Positions 5,855 through 14,427 of a stretch of DNA of 64,000 nucleotides are shown piece after piece. A program made the translations under genes and the position numbers. The DNA is from Halodesulfurarchaeum formicicum (GTDB lineage: Archaea > Halobacteriota > Halobacteria > Halobacteriales > Halobacteriaceae). The stretch covers positions 1,860,001 to 1,924,000 of the forward strand of contig NZ_CP016804.1 in NCBI RefSeq assembly GCF_001886955.1, given 5' to 3'. Under the pieces are notes generated by a model, which saw nothing but the letters and a program-made list of their open reading frames with translations, ran no database searches and was not told the origin of the DNA. Within the stretch, counting starts at the first letter, position 1. Every line of letters starts with the position of its first letter.

Positions 5855-7218
5855 GGTCTCTCGTACACGATCTCGCCGTCGACGACCGTCAGGTCCACCG
5901 AAAGCTCGGAAGCGGGCCGGTCCCAGGGGGAATCAGAGAGCACGATTACGTCCGCTGGGGCCCCGACCTCGATCGTCCCCGGAGACCCGCCGCGGGCGAG
6001 TGGGCCACGCGTCCCCGCCTGCAGCGCCTCCGTCACGGCAAGTCGCTGTTCGGGGCCGGGCGCGGACCGCAGGCGCTCGATCGCCCGAAGCGGGGCCATC
6101 GAGAACCCGTCGCTCCCGAGTGAGAGTGACACGCCGGCCGCATGCAGGCGACCGTAGCGGCCATCACGCCCTGACTCGGCCCGGTCGAGCGTGTCCGGAC
6201 TGACGACGACCGTCGCCAATCGCGCTGCGAGCGCCCGTATCTGGTCGTCACGCACCCGATCGGCGCGATCGATCACGAGACCGGCTTCGAATTCCGAGAG
6301 CACCTCATCGAGGGCCTGCTCGTCGGTTGCCAGGGGCCGGACGGTGAGGCCCGCGGCCGATGCCGCCTCGCGGAGCGCCGCGAGCGACGGGAGCGTCGAT
6401 TCGTCGGCCAGTTGCTGGTCGACGTCGACCCGGATCGCCCCCATCCGCAATCGGTCGTTCCCCGCACCGGTTGGTATCCCAAGAGTTCTCGCCGCCGCGA
6501 TGGGGTCGCCGGCGTCCCCGACTGCCGGCCGGCGGTCCACCTGCACTCGCAGCGACAGCGCCCCCGCTCGATCGAGGGCCTGGTAGGCGCGGGCCGTCGT
6601 GGCGGTCAGCACGTCGTCCTGGACCCCAGTGACGCCGTGTCGATGGGCGTGTTCGATCCCCGCCTCGATCAGGTCCCGGGCCCGGTCACGGCCGGAAGCG
6701 AGTGCTTCCCAGACCGGCCGCGAATCGGGCCACTCGACGACGCCGCTCTCCACTGGCTCGTGGCCGATAGTGTCGACCGCGACCGAGTTGAGCGTCATTG
6801 TCTTCCGGTCCCCGCTGATCGCGACGACGGGCCGGGTCTCGCTCACGGCGTCGAGATCGGTCCGATCGAGCGAGGCGTTCGGCGAGCCGACACCGACGAC
6901 CCACTCCCGATCCCGTTGGGCGTCGGTCCGAAGTCGGGAACGCGCCGTCTCCGCATCCACACCGGAGAGATCGGCGCGACGGCGTCGAAGCCCGATTCCC
7001 AGCAGGTGGGCGTTCGCGTCCACGAACCCCGGGATCACCGGCCGGCCGTCGAGATCGACTCGGGTGGTCTCGATTCCCTCCAGAAACTCGACCTCGTAGG
7101 TGTCCGCGACACGGACGACGATACCGTCACGGACCGCGAACGCCTCGGCGGTCTGATCCGGGTGCGAGAGCGTGTGGACCTCGCCATCGACGAAGATCGC
7201 GTCGGCGGGTGCAGCCAT
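5851..7218 (-). CDS. amidohydrolase-family protein (YtcJ-like) with altered metal site
   Basis: 455 residues. It opens with the beta-strand leader IFVDGEVHTL and VDLDGRPVIPGFVDANAHL, and closes with the cap strand GAPADVIVLSDSPWD..VVDGEIVYERP, the standard composite fold of metal-dependent amidohydrolases. The usual HxH after PGFVD is changed to N-A-H, so one ligand is missing, and the protein is shorter than typical YtcJ proteins (about 530-560). GVTGVQDD and SLGSDGFSMAPL occupy the positions of later metal-site motifs. It may bind a single metal or be non-hydrolytic. Substrate unknown. The zinc-ribbon gene lies 44 bp upstream on the same strand. Confidence 0.8.
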   Translation of the reverse strand: MAAPADAIFVDGEVHTLSHPDQTAEAFAVRDGIVVRVADTYEVEFLEGIETTRVDLDGRPVIPGFVDANAHLLGIGLRRRRADLSGVDAETARSRLRTDAQRDREWVVGVGSPNASLDRTDLDAVSETRPVVAISGDRKTMTLNSVAVDTIGHEPVESGVVEWPDSRPVWEALASGRDRARDLIEAGIEHAHRHGVTGVQDDVLTATTARAYQALDRAGALSLRVQVDRRPAVGDAGDPIAAARTLGIPTGAGNDRLRMGAIRVDVDQQLADESTLPSLAALREAASAAGLTVRPLATDEQALDEVLSEFEAGLVIDRADRVRDDQIRALAARLATVVVSPDTLDRAESGRDGRYGRLHAAGVSLSLGSDGFSMAPLRAIERLRSAPGPEQRLAVTEALQAGTRGPLARGGSPGTIEVGAPADVIVLSDSPWDRPASELSVDLTVVDGEIVYERP

Positions 7219-7262
7219 ATCCCAACGGACGGGCCGGCGAGCAAAACGGTTGGGTTTCGGAC

Positions 7263-7778
7263 TCAGAGTCGGCGAAAGCCAGCGGCCCCCCGGACGACCA
7301 GCCCCTGGCGGGTGAGTTTCTCCAGGATCTCGCGGGCGGCGTCTGCCGGCACCCCGTGCTCGCTCGCGTACTCGACGATCGCCGACTCGGTCGGTTCATC
7401 GAGGGCGTCCAGGGCGGCCAGCACACGGTCACGACGACTCATCGAGCCGGTGTCCGCTTCGGTGGCGGCCGCGGCGACCTGATCCGGATCCAGGCCCTGT
7501 CCTTCGAGATACTCCCGATCGTCGACCCCCGCAGATTCGATCGCCGCGGCCATCTCGCTCACGGAGTCCAGTTTCTCGTAGGCTTCCGCCCGGTCCTGGG
7601 CGCTCGCGAGCATCGCCGAGCGAACCTCCCGGGCCGCCTCGCGGTCCTCGGTCGTGGTGAACTTCTTGAGCCGGTCGAACTGGTGGCGGGTCCCACAGCG
7701 CGGGCACGTGGTCGTCTCGGGCCGGTCCGCGACGATCCAGAGTGCCTGACAGTTCGAGCAACCCACCACGGCGTACAT
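7263..7778 (-). CDS. haloarchaeal zinc-ribbon/winged-helix protein (DUF5817-like)
   Basis: 171 residues. The N-terminal zinc ribbon has CSNC at 8-11 and CPRC at 25-28 within GCSNCQALWIV and TTTCPRCGTRHQF. A helical middle (50-105) is followed by a C-terminal winged-helix-like segment (about 115-168: RRDRVLAALDALDEPTESAIVEYASEHGVPADAAREILEKL in broken form, ending VRGAAGFRRL). From memory the N-terminal part resembles DUF5817, common in haloarchaea and uncharacterised. The layout suggests a nucleic-acid-binding role, which is inference. It lies between the amidohydrolase and cbiA on the same strand. Confidence 0.8.
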   Translation of the reverse strand: MYAVVGCSNCQALWIVADRPETTTCPRCGTRHQFDRLKKFTTTEDREAAREVRSAMLASAQDRAEAYEKLDSVSEMAAAIESAGVDDREYLEGQGLDPDQVAAAATEADTGSMSRRDRVLAALDALDEPTESAIVEYASEHGVPADAAREILEKLTRQGLVVRGAAGFRRL

Positions 7779-7803
7779 AGGTTACAGTGGTCGGTCCGCC
7801 CTG

Positions 7804-9111
7804 TTAAACCTCATCGACCCGGTCGAGGAAGGTATCGAAGGCCCCGCTCTCCGGGTGGACGTGGGTGTAGGTGCCGAGCGTGGCGTACTCGGTCAGCCCG
7901 TCCCGTCCGTCACTGATGCCCTCGCCGCGTGACATCGAGAAGGCGAGCGTGGCGTCCGAATCGAGGGTCGCCGTGGAGTAGTGAAATTCGTGGCCCCGGC
8001 GATGGTCGCCCCGGTTTGCGGTGAGGGTGTCCCGGTCGGCCACCAGTTCGACGTGATCCAGCGCCTGGTACCGTTCGGTCATCCGGATCTCGGCTGGCAG
8101 GACTCCAGCCATCCGGTAACTGTCACCCGCGGTGGTTTCAAGCGTCTCCGAGAGGGCCATCAACCCGCCACACTCCCCGAAGACCGGCGTGCCGGCCACA
8201 GCGCGCTCTCGGATCGCATCCAGGGTGTCGCTCGCTTCGAGTTCGGCGGCGAACCGCTCCGGATAGCCGCCCGGGAGGTAGATGCCGTCACACTCTGGGA
8301 CGGGATCGCCAGCCACGGGCGAGAAGGTGCGGACGGTTCCAGCGGTTTCGAGGCGCTCGCGAGTGGCGGCATAGAGAAACGAGAAGGCCTGATCGCGAGC
8401 CAGCGCGATACAGGAATCAGTCTCGGGTGGATCGGGCACCGCTGGAGCGGCCGGGGGTTCACGAGCCGCGTCGAGCAATCGATCGGTTCGAATGTGCTCG
8501 GCGGCCGCGGAGAGCCCTTCGCGTGGCAGGGTGGCCTCCTCGCCCATGAAGAGTCCGAGATGCCGATCCGGGATGTCGAGGTCCTCGCGGGGCGGGATGC
8601 GACCGAAATAGGTCAGGTCGTCGGGGAGCGCAGCCCGGATCCCGTCCTCGTGGCGGCCGCCGTGGGCCCGCTGAGCGATGATCCCGGCCACCTCGATGTC
8701 GGTCCCGGCCTGGGTGGCGTACTGCTGGAAGCCAAGCGCGGTCGCCGCCACGCTCTCCATCCCGGCTTTGGCATCGACGATCAGCACGACCGGCAGTGAG
8801 AGGGCGTCCGCAACCATCGCCGTGCTGGAGGCATCACCGTCATACAGGCCCATGACACCTTCGACGACCGCCATGTCCCCGCTCCCACGGGCGTAGTTCC
8901 GGCGGACGCCATCCGTCCCCTCCATCCAGACATCAAGCGTGCGCGAGGGGCGACCCGCGATCGCGGCGTGATGGCTGGGGTCGATGAAGTCCGGGCCCGC
9001 CTTCGCGGGCTGAACGTCGACGCCGGCCTCCTCGAGGGCCGTCATGACGACCAGCGAGGCGACGGTTTTGCCCACGCCGGAAGCCGTGCCGCCCAGGACG
9101 ACGCCCTTCAT
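7804..9111 (-). CDS. cbiA: cobyrinate a,c-diamide synthase
   Basis: 435 residues. An N-terminal dethiobiotin-synthetase-like ATPase domain carries GGTASGVGKTVAS (7-19). A C-terminal class I-like glutamine amidotransferase has the nucleophile in VFGECGGLMAL and the closing TYTHVH. The enzyme amidates carboxylates a and c of cobyrinate using ATP and glutamine. Its start overlaps the precorrin-2 dehydrogenase stop by 4 nt, so the order cobA, dehydrogenase, cbiA forms one leftward operon. Length and motifs are normal. In organisms with CobN the product of CbiA-type amidation can be the chelatase substrate. Confidence 0.95.
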   Translation of the reverse strand: MKGVVLGGTASGVGKTVASLVVMTALEEAGVDVQPAKAGPDFIDPSHHAAIAGRPSRTLDVWMEGTDGVRRNYARGSGDMAVVEGVMGLYDGDASSTAMVADALSLPVVLIVDAKAGMESVAATALGFQQYATQAGTDIEVAGIIAQRAHGGRHEDGIRAALPDDLTYFGRIPPREDLDIPDRHLGLFMGEEATLPREGLSAAAEHIRTDRLLDAAREPPAAPAVPDPPETDSCIALARDQAFSFLYAATRERLETAGTVRTFSPVAGDPVPECDGIYLPGGYPERFAAELEASDTLDAIRERAVAGTPVFGECGGLMALSETLETTAGDSYRMAGVLPAEIRMTERYQALDHVELVADRDTLTANRGDHRRGHEFHYSTATLDSDATLAFSMSRGEGISDGRDGLTEYATLGTYTHVHPESGAFDTFLDRVDEV

Positions 9112-9713
9112 GGGTGATGCTCCATGGCCAGCGTTCTGGCCTGCTCGAACTTCCCGGCTTCGAGTGTCTCGTGGATCCGGTCGTCTTCGAGGACGTCCCA
9201 GAGGAACTCCCGACGGGCCGCCGACGGGAGGTCCTCGGCCCGCTCGCGGAGTTCGGACTGGAGTTCGACCATCGGATCGAGGGTCTCGAACTCGGCTTCC
9301 AGTTGCTGTCTGAGGTATTTGCTCACGGCCGGGCTTCCCCCGCCGGTGGCGATACCGACCGTGAGGTTATCGCCCGCAATCACACTCGGGGTGATGGTCC
9401 GCCCGGCCTCGTCCACCCGGTTCACGAGCGCGCCCTGTTCGGCCGCCCGAGCGGCGATCCGGTCGTTCAACTCGGCGTCGTCGGTTGCGGGGATCACGAG
9501 AAACGCGTCGTCGGCGTACCAGGCCGCGAGGTCCCCATCGATCTGGGTCCGGTGGAGCCGACAGTCGATCTCCGAGAAGCGCTCGTGGAAGGCAAGTGAG
9601 GGGACGACGACCTCGGCTTCGGTGGCAAACAGCGCGGCCTTCCTCGCGGCGACCGCGCCACCGCCGAAGATGACGACTCGACGGTCCGTGAAATCGTGAA
9701 AGAGCGGGATCAT
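9108..9713 (-). CDS. precorrin-2 dehydrogenase / sirohydrochlorin ferrochelatase-type (Met8/CysG-N)
   Basis: 201 residues. An NAD-binding Rossmann start, VVIFGGGAVAARKAALF (13-29), leads to the siroheme-synthase middle domain, with TDDAELNDRIAARA and the conserved LTVGIATGGGSPAVSKYLR block. It oxidises precorrin-2 to sirohydrochlorin, the branch point to siroheme and cobalamin; whether it also inserts iron cannot be told from sequence. It overlaps cobA by 4 nt upstream and cbiA by 4 nt downstream, so it feeds the cobalamin branch here. Confidence 0.92.
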   Translation of the reverse strand: MIPLFHDFTDRRVVIFGGGAVAARKAALFATEAEVVVPSLAFHERFSEIDCRLHRTQIDGDLAAWYADDAFLVIPATDDAELNDRIAARAAEQGALVNRVDEAGRTITPSVIAGDNLTVGIATGGGSPAVSKYLRQQLEAEFETLDPMVELQSELRERAEDLPSAARREFLWDVLEDDRIHETLEAGKFEQARTLAMEHHP

Positions 9714-10582
9714 CGCGGTTGGCCGGACGCCCAGTCGATGTCGGGGACCCGATCACGCATCGAGACGACCTCGCCGATGACCGTCGTCGCGGGGGGTTCG
9801 ATGTCTGCCGCCGCGGCCCGGTCGACGACGGTTCCCAGCGTGGCGGTGAGGGTCTGCTGTTCGTCCCAGGTCACCTTCTCGATCATGGCGGTGGGGACAT
9901 CCGCCGGAACGCCCCGGTCCCGGAGGCGGCCGACGTAATCCGGGAGACGCTTGACACCCATCAGGACGATAAGCGTCTCGCCGCCCTCGACGCGTTCGGC
10001 CAGCGCGTCCCAGTCGACGTGGTCCTCGCTCTTCTCCGCGGCCTCGTGTCCGGTGATGACGGTGAAACTGGAGGAAATCTCCCGGTGGGTGACGGGGATA
10101 CCCGCGAGTTCCGGGGCCGCGACGACACTCGTCACGCCGGGCACGACCCGGAAGGGCACGTCTCGGGCCGCGAGAAACTCCGCCTCCTCGCCGCCGCGGC
10201 CGAAGACGACCGGATCGCCGCCCTTCAACCGAACCACCGATTCGCCCGCCCGGGCGCGGTCCAGCATGAGATCGTGGATCTGGTCCTGGGTCGTCCGGGG
10301 CTGGGTGCGTTTGCCCACGTCGATGCATTCCGCTCCCTCAAGGGAGTCGACGATCGCCGCACTCGTCAGCGAATCGTAGAGGACGACATCCGCACTCTGG
10401 AGGAGTCGCCAGGCCCGGACGGTCAACAGCCCGGGGTCACCCGGCCCCGCACCGACCAGTGCGACCGACCCGCCATCCCGGACCCAGAGGTCGGCGGGTG
10501 AATCGGTGCCACAGGCCATCTCGACGGGGGACTGTGCTGTGGCCGCCTGGCGGTCGTCGAATTCGCCGTTCAACCGCGTCAT
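9710..10582 (-). CDS. cobA: uroporphyrinogen-III C-methyltransferase (SUMT)
   Basis: 290 residues from the ATG at 10582. The tetrapyrrole methylase fold is clear: VALVGAGPGDPGLLT, ADVVLYD, VRLKGGDPVVFGRGGEEAEFL, VVPGVTSVVAAP, GIPVTHREISSSFTVITGHE. It adds methyls at C2 and C7 of uroporphyrinogen III to give precorrin-2. The start is uncertain. A TATA-like box at 10753-10759 sits 30 bp before an ATG at 10726, which would give a 338-residue protein, but the added 48 residues are Ser/Pro/Arg-rich with weaker third-position GC; an ATG at 10519 gives 269. First gene of the leftward operon, divergent from cbiM. Confidence 0.93.
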   Translation of the reverse strand: MTRLNGEFDDRQAATAQSPVEMACGTDSPADLWVRDGGSVALVGAGPGDPGLLTVRAWRLLQSADVVLYDSLTSAAIVDSLEGAECIDVGKRTQPRTTQDQIHDLMLDRARAGESVVRLKGGDPVVFGRGGEEAEFLAARDVPFRVVPGVTSVVAAPELAGIPVTHREISSSFTVITGHEAAEKSEDHVDWDALAERVEGGETLIVLMGVKRLPDYVGRLRDRGVPADVPTAMIEKVTWDEQQTLTATLGTVVDRAAAADIEPPATTVIGEVVSMRDRVPDIDWASGQPR

Positions 10583-10726
10583 CGCCCGCCCAACTGGTGG
10601 CGCCGGCGTGGACGCGGTCACGCTGCCGAGCGGGGCATCCAGCCCCTCACTCGATCGACCCGACGATTGGTTCGTCTCTGTCCGGGCCCGCCCAGCATTG
10701 CCCGCCGACTCCCGTGAATTCCCCAT

Positions 10727-10822
10727 GGTACCCGAGGCTCTTGGCTCCGGCGTATTAAATCTAATTTTGTTTATCGCAATCCAAATTGTTTTAATTGGGC
10801 CCCCAGAAGCTATTCCCACAGC
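10727..10822. promoter_or_regulatory. divergent promoter region cobA / cbiM
   Basis: AT-rich 96 bp between cobA and cbiM. On the minus strand TTTAATA (10753-10759) lies 27-33 bp before the ATG at 10726. On the plus strand TTTAATT (10790-10796) lies 27-33 bp before cbiM at 10823. A short inverted repeat, CAAT-N4-ATTG (10777-10788), lies between the two boxes, touching the cbiM side. Confidence 0.65.
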
Positions 10823-11485
10823 ATGCACATTGCAGAGGGATTTCTGCCACCGGTCTGGGCCGCGGCCTGGGCACTGTTCGCCGCCCCGTTCGTCGCCTAC
10901 GGGACCTATCGGGTCGCGACCTACGTACGGAAATCGCCGGAGCGAATGGCGATGCTGGCCCTCGCCGGGGCCTTCATGTTCGTGCTCTCGGCGATGAAGT
11001 TCCCCTCGGTCACCGGGAGCACGTCCCATCCCACCGGGACGGGCATCGCGGTCGTGCTCTTCGGCCCGGCCGTGACCGCCGTGCTCTCGACCATCGTCCT
11101 GGTCTATCAGGCACTCCTGCTCGCTCACGGCGGGATCACCACCCTGGGGGCGAACGTCGCCTCGATGGGGATCATCGGTCCCGCGGTCGGCTGGCTGGGC
11201 TACCGGGCCGTCCGTGACCGGACGGGCATCGTCACCGGGACCTTCGTGGCGTCGGTGCTGGCCAACTGGGCGACCTATATCGTGACGTCGGTGCAACTCG
11301 GGGCGGCGTTCCCGGCCGGGGGCGGAATCGCCGGGGTGCTCACAGCCGCGGGGAACTTTGCTGCGGTCTTCGCGGTGACACAGCTCCCCATCGCAATCGT
11401 GGAGGGGGTGATCGCCGCCGCGATGATCAAACAGCTTCTGGCGGTCAAACCCGCCGTGACGTCGAAACTGGGGGTGTCGACGTGA
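10823..11485 (+). CDS. cbiM: cobalt ECF transporter S component CbiM
   Basis: 220 residues, about six to seven membrane helices. It begins MHIAEGFLP, the invariant N-terminus whose Met-His segment coordinates Co(II), which also fixes the start. Later segments AGAFMFVLSAMKFPSVTGSTSHPTG (in parts) and GVITTLGAN-like loop match the family. It is the substrate-binding membrane unit of the CbiMNQO cobalt importer. Start is leaderless, 30 bp after a TATA-like box. It overlaps cbiN by 4 nt. Four transporter genes in a row next to corrin genes leave little doubt about cobalt as substrate. Confidence 0.96.
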   Translation: MHIAEGFLPPVWAAAWALFAAPFVAYGTYRVATYVRKSPERMAMLALAGAFMFVLSAMKFPSVTGSTSHPTGTGIAVVLFGPAVTAVLSTIVLVYQALLLAHGGITTLGANVASMGIIGPAVGWLGYRAVRDRTGIVTGTFVASVLANWATYIVTSVQLGAAFPAGGGIAGVLTAAGNFAAVFAVTQLPIAIVEGVIAAAMIKQLLAVKPAVTSKLGVST

Positions 11486-11745
11486 ACCGACTCACACTGC
11501 TCGCGGGGCTCGCCGTGATCGGTCTCCTCCTGATTCCGGTCCTGGCACCCGGGATCGGTGCCTGGGGCGGGGCAGACGGGGCCGGGATGGCACTGGTCGC
11601 CGACCAGGAACCGGCCTACGAGCCGTGGTTCGAGTCGATCTGGACGCCACCGTCCGGCGAGATCGAATCCGTACTGTTCAGCCTCCAGGCGGCGATCGGG
11701 GGCGGCATCATCGGCTACCTGCTTCGTGGCTGCCCGGACAACTGA
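11482..11745 (+). CDS. cbiN: cobalt ECF transporter component CbiN
   Basis: 87 residues with two membrane helices (about 4-25 and 66-82) flanking an external loop rich in Glu, Pro and Trp (PAYEPWFESIWTPPSGEIES), the usual CbiN layout. CbiN activates metal loading of CbiM. GTG start overlapping cbiM by 4 nt, and cbiQ starts one base after its stop. Confidence 0.93.
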   Translation: MNRLTLLAGLAVIGLLLIPVLAPGIGAWGGADGAGMALVADQEPAYEPWFESIWTPPSGEIESVLFSLQAAIGGGIIGYLLRGCPDN

Positions 11746-11746
11746 A

Positions 11747-12472
11747 ATGCACACGACACTCGAGGGCGTCCAGCAGTCGGCGACCCCCGCGATCAGGGGG
11801 CCGCTGCAGGTGTATGTCGTCGTTTTTGCCCTCGGGTTGACCCTCGCCGCCCCGACTCGACTGGGGCAGGCAGTCGCCGGGCTCTGTTTTCTCGGCCTCA
11901 CGATCGATGCGGTCGGTGTCGGACCGCTGCGCTGGCTCGGCGTGCCCGTGTTCTTCCTCGCACCCGGGCTCGCGGTGGTTCTGGTCACGGCCCCCGGTGC
12001 GGTACTGTACGAACTGGGGCCGCTCACGGTGACCGACACCGGCCTGCAAACGGCGCTTGACACCACCGTTCGGTCGCTTGCCACCCTCTCGATCCTGGCG
12101 TATTTGATCGCCTCGACCCCCGTCTCGACGGTCGTGCTGACCCTCCGGAAGGCCGGACTCCCGAACGTGCTCGTGGAGTTGTTCCTCTATGTCTACCGGG
12201 CCATCGCGACGGTTATGGCCGAGGCCGAGCGGATGCACACCGCGGCGACAGCCCGGGTCGGGTTCGGAAATCGACGGGCCACGCTCCGGACGATGAAACT
12301 GCTGGCAAGCGCGCTTTTCGTCCGCACGATCGACCGCGTCGAGGCCCTCGACGAATCGCTGCGGGCCCGATGCTACGACGGCGAACCGCCGGCCCAGGCC
12401 CACGTGGAGAGCGAGGGCTATGGCTACGCGCTCGGCGTGCTGGTGCTGCTCGTGGGGGTGCACCTGCTGTGA
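11747..12472 (+). CDS. cbiQ: ECF transporter T component CbiQ
   Basis: 241 residues from the ATG at 11747, right after the cbiN stop. Several hydrophobic helices (about 20-40, 45-90, 110-135) precede the cytoplasmic coupling region AEAERMHTAATARVGF and the second coupling segment ESLRARCYDG, which contact the ATPase. A last helix ends the protein. It couples CbiO ATP hydrolysis to CbiM. Overlaps cbiO by 4 nt. Confidence 0.93.
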   Translation: MHTTLEGVQQSATPAIRGPLQVYVVVFALGLTLAAPTRLGQAVAGLCFLGLTIDAVGVGPLRWLGVPVFFLAPGLAVVLVTAPGAVLYELGPLTVTDTGLQTALDTTVRSLATLSILAYLIASTPVSTVVLTLRKAGLPNVLVELFLYVYRAIATVMAEAERMHTAATARVGFGNRRATLRTMKLLASALFVRTIDRVEALDESLRARCYDGEPPAQAHVESEGYGYALGVLVLLVGVHLL

Positions 12473-13173
12473 CCCTCCGCGCCGAGGGCGTCGCCTTTGC
12501 CTACCACGGGTCGCCGGTGCTGACGGGCGTCGACTTCACGGCCGAGACCGGCGTGGTAACTGCCCTGCTCGGCCCGAACGGGGCCGGCAAGTCCACCCTC
12601 CTCAAACACTTCAACGGGCTCCTGCGGCCCGACGCGGGACGGGTGCTGGTTGACGGCACCGAGATCGAAGACGACGAGGCGATCCTGCGCGAGGTTCGAT
12701 CCCGGGTTGGCTTTGTCTTCCAGAATCCCGCGGATCAACTCATCGCGCCCACAGTTCGCCAGGACGTGACCTTCGGCCCGCGAAACATCGGGGTCGCCGA
12801 CGCGGTGGATGTAGACAGCCTGCTCGCCCGAGTGGGGCTGCCCGACGCCGGCGACCGACATCCACACACCATGAGCAACGGCGAGCAAAAGCGAGTCGCC
12901 CTGGCCGGCGTCCTGGCGATGGACCCGGATTACGTCGTCATGGACGAGCCGACGGCCGGGCTCGACGGGGACGGAGCCGCCCAGTTCGTGGGCCTGATCG
13001 AAGACCTGGTCGCTGCGGGAGTCACCGTCCTCCTCTCGACGCACCACGTCGGCTTCGCCACGACCGTCGCGGACCGGATCGCCGTCCTCACAGAGGGGGA
13101 AATCAAGTACGAGGGAAAGGATATCGACCGGGAGACGGCCGTCCAGTTCGGCCTCCGGACCTGGGCCCTCTAA
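12469..13173 (+). CDS. cbiO: cobalt ECF transporter ATPase CbiO
   Basis: 234 residues from a GTG at 12469 that overlaps the cbiQ stop (GTGA). Walker A GPNGAGKST (35-43), Q loop VFQNPADQL, signature MSNGEQKRVALAG (Ser-Asn-Gly-Glu-Gln in place of LSGGQ), Walker B YVVMDEPTAGLDGDG and the switch His in STHHVG are all visible. It is one half-ATPase and would act as a homodimer. Last gene of the transporter operon; cbiT follows after a 64-bp spacer with its own promoter. Confidence 0.95.
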   Translation: MTLRAEGVAFAYHGSPVLTGVDFTAETGVVTALLGPNGAGKSTLLKHFNGLLRPDAGRVLVDGTEIEDDEAILREVRSRVGFVFQNPADQLIAPTVRQDVTFGPRNIGVADAVDVDSLLARVGLPDAGDRHPHTMSNGEQKRVALAGVLAMDPDYVVMDEPTAGLDGDGAAQFVGLIEDLVAAGVTVLLSTHHVGFATTVADRIAVLTEGEIKYEGKDIDRETAVQFGLRTWAL

Positions 13174-13182
13174 GGAAGGTGA

Positions 13183-13212
13183 GTTTGTCCTACTACAAAC
13201 GATATTGTTTTA
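13183..13212 (+). promoter_or_regulatory. cbiT promoter with palindromic operator
   Basis: A perfect inverted repeat GTTTGT-N6-ACAAAC (13183-13200) lies at -55 to -38 of cbiT, next to a TATA-like TTTTA (13208-13212, -30 to -26). A related 18-mer (13 of 18 bases on the opposite strand) occurs in the chlID/cobN spacer at 21225-21242, suggesting a shared regulator of the cobalamin genes. Confidence 0.55.
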
Positions 13213-13237
13213 GTCGGGCGTCCGTTTGGTCACGACG

Positions 13238-13789
13238 ATGGGACGGATCTCGCTCCCCGAATCGACCGCGCCGGGCCCCACCAAGCCGGCAGTCAGGGCC
13301 CTGGTCCTGTGGAAACTCGACCTCGAACCGGACGACCACGTCGTCGACGTGGGTGCCGGGACCGGGGCTGTAACGCTCGAAGCCGCCCAGGTCGCCGATC
13401 GGGTCACCGCGATCGAGCGGGATCCGGACCGGGTGGCGGCGATCCGAACGAATCGGGAGGCCTCGACCGTCGAGGGCACGGTATCCGTGACACAGGCTGT
13501 TGCGCCCGAGGGACTGCCGGACGCCGCCGACGCCGTCTTCGTCGGTGGGACGCGGAACCTCGATGGCGTGCTCGACTGGATCGAGCAGGTCGCCCCGCGG
13601 ACAGTCGTCCTGAACGCGGCCCGACTGGAGACGGCCGTTCGAGCTATCACCGAATTCCGGGCGCGGGATTTCGATCCCGAAATCCGGCGAATTGCGATCG
13701 GAACGGGCCAGGAACTGGCCGGCGAGACGGCGATCGAGCCCCAGCGACCAGTGTACATGATCGCCGGCACGCCGGGGGGTGGGGCATGA
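13238..13789 (+). CDS. cbiT: cobalt-precorrin-6B C15-methyltransferase (decarboxylating)
   Basis: 183 residues from the ATG at 13238, chosen because the TATA-like box lies 26-30 bp upstream. A Rossmann-type SAM methyltransferase (class I, unlike the other corrin methylases): GPTKPAVRALVLWKL entry, VVDVGAGTGAVTLEAA (35-50) SAM loop, AIERDP acidic end of strand 2, DAVFVGGTRNLDGVL. It methylates C15 and decarboxylates the acetate side chain at C12. It leads the ring-modification operon cbiT-L-F-G-H-H-X and overlaps cbiL by 4 nt. Confidence 0.94.
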   Translation: MGRISLPESTAPGPTKPAVRALVLWKLDLEPDDHVVDVGAGTGAVTLEAAQVADRVTAIERDPDRVAAIRTNREASTVEGTVSVTQAVAPEGLPDAADAVFVGGTRNLDGVLDWIEQVAPRTVVLNAARLETAVRAITEFRARDFDPEIRRIAIGTGQELAGETAIEPQRPVYMIAGTPGGGA

Positions 13790-14427
13790 CCCTCTACGGG
13801 GTTGGCCTGGGTCCCGGCGACCCGAAGCTGGTGACGGTCCGCGGGAAAGAACTCATGGAGCGAGCCGAGCGGGTGTACGCGCCGGGTGATCTCGCCGCGG
13901 AAATCGCCGGCGAATTCGTTCCGGACGAGCGAATCGAGCAGCTTTCCTTCCCGATGACCCGGGACGAGAGCGCACTGCGGGCCGCCTGGGAGGAGGCCGC
14001 CGAAGTCGTCGCCCCCGCCGCCGAGACGGGGACAGTCGCCTTCGTGACCATCGGCGACCCGAAGATCTACTCCACGTTCTCGCATCTGGAGCGGGCGATG
14101 AAGGAGTACCAGGCGGTCGACGTGGAGACCGTGCCGGGCGTGAGTGTCCTTTCGGCCTTCACCGCGGCGATGGACGTGACGATCGACGACGGCCCGATCG
14201 ACGTGCGGGAGGCCCGGGCCGGCGTTCCCACGGACGGTCCCGATCAGTGTCTCCTGCTGAAGGTGACCGACGTGACAGCGACACACCAAAAACTGACCGC
14301 GGCCGGCTACGACGTGATCTACGGTCGACGACTCTTCATGAACGACGCCACAGTGACCACCGAGCCCACGAGTCTCGAAGACGACTACTTCACCGTCGCG
14401 TTCGCCACACGGGGGCGATCGGCATGA
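13786..14427 (+). CDS. cbiL: precorrin-2 / cobalt-precorrin-2 C20-methyltransferase
   Basis: 213 residues. Tetrapyrrole methylase motifs in order: LYGVGLGPGDPKLVTV, ERVYAPG, VAFVTIGDPKIYSTFSHL, VETVPGVSVLSAFTAAM, then the second SAM-side lobe. The combination FPM..D, GDPKIYST and PGVSVLSA is that of the C20 enzyme. It carries out the third ring methylation. ATGA overlaps on both sides couple it to cbiT and cbiF. Confidence 0.93.
   Translation: MTLYGVGLGPGDPKLVTVRGKELMERAERVYAPGDLAAEIAGEFVPDERIEQLSFPMTRDESALRAAWEEAAEVVAPAAETGTVAFVTIGDPKIYSTFSHLERAMKEYQAVDVETVPGVSVLSAFTAAMDVTIDDGPIDVREARAGVPTDGPDQCLLLKVTDVTATHQKLTAAGYDVIYGRRLFMNDATVTTEPTSLEDDYFTVAFATRGRSA

Noticed and set aside
10583-11296. 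Long N-terminal extension of the cobA frame reaching over the divergent cbiM gene
   Set aside because: The frame beyond 10726 is antisense to cbiM and its promoter; the 48 codons between 10582 and 10726 have weaker third-position GC and no family similarity, so only the 10726 start is kept as an alternative.
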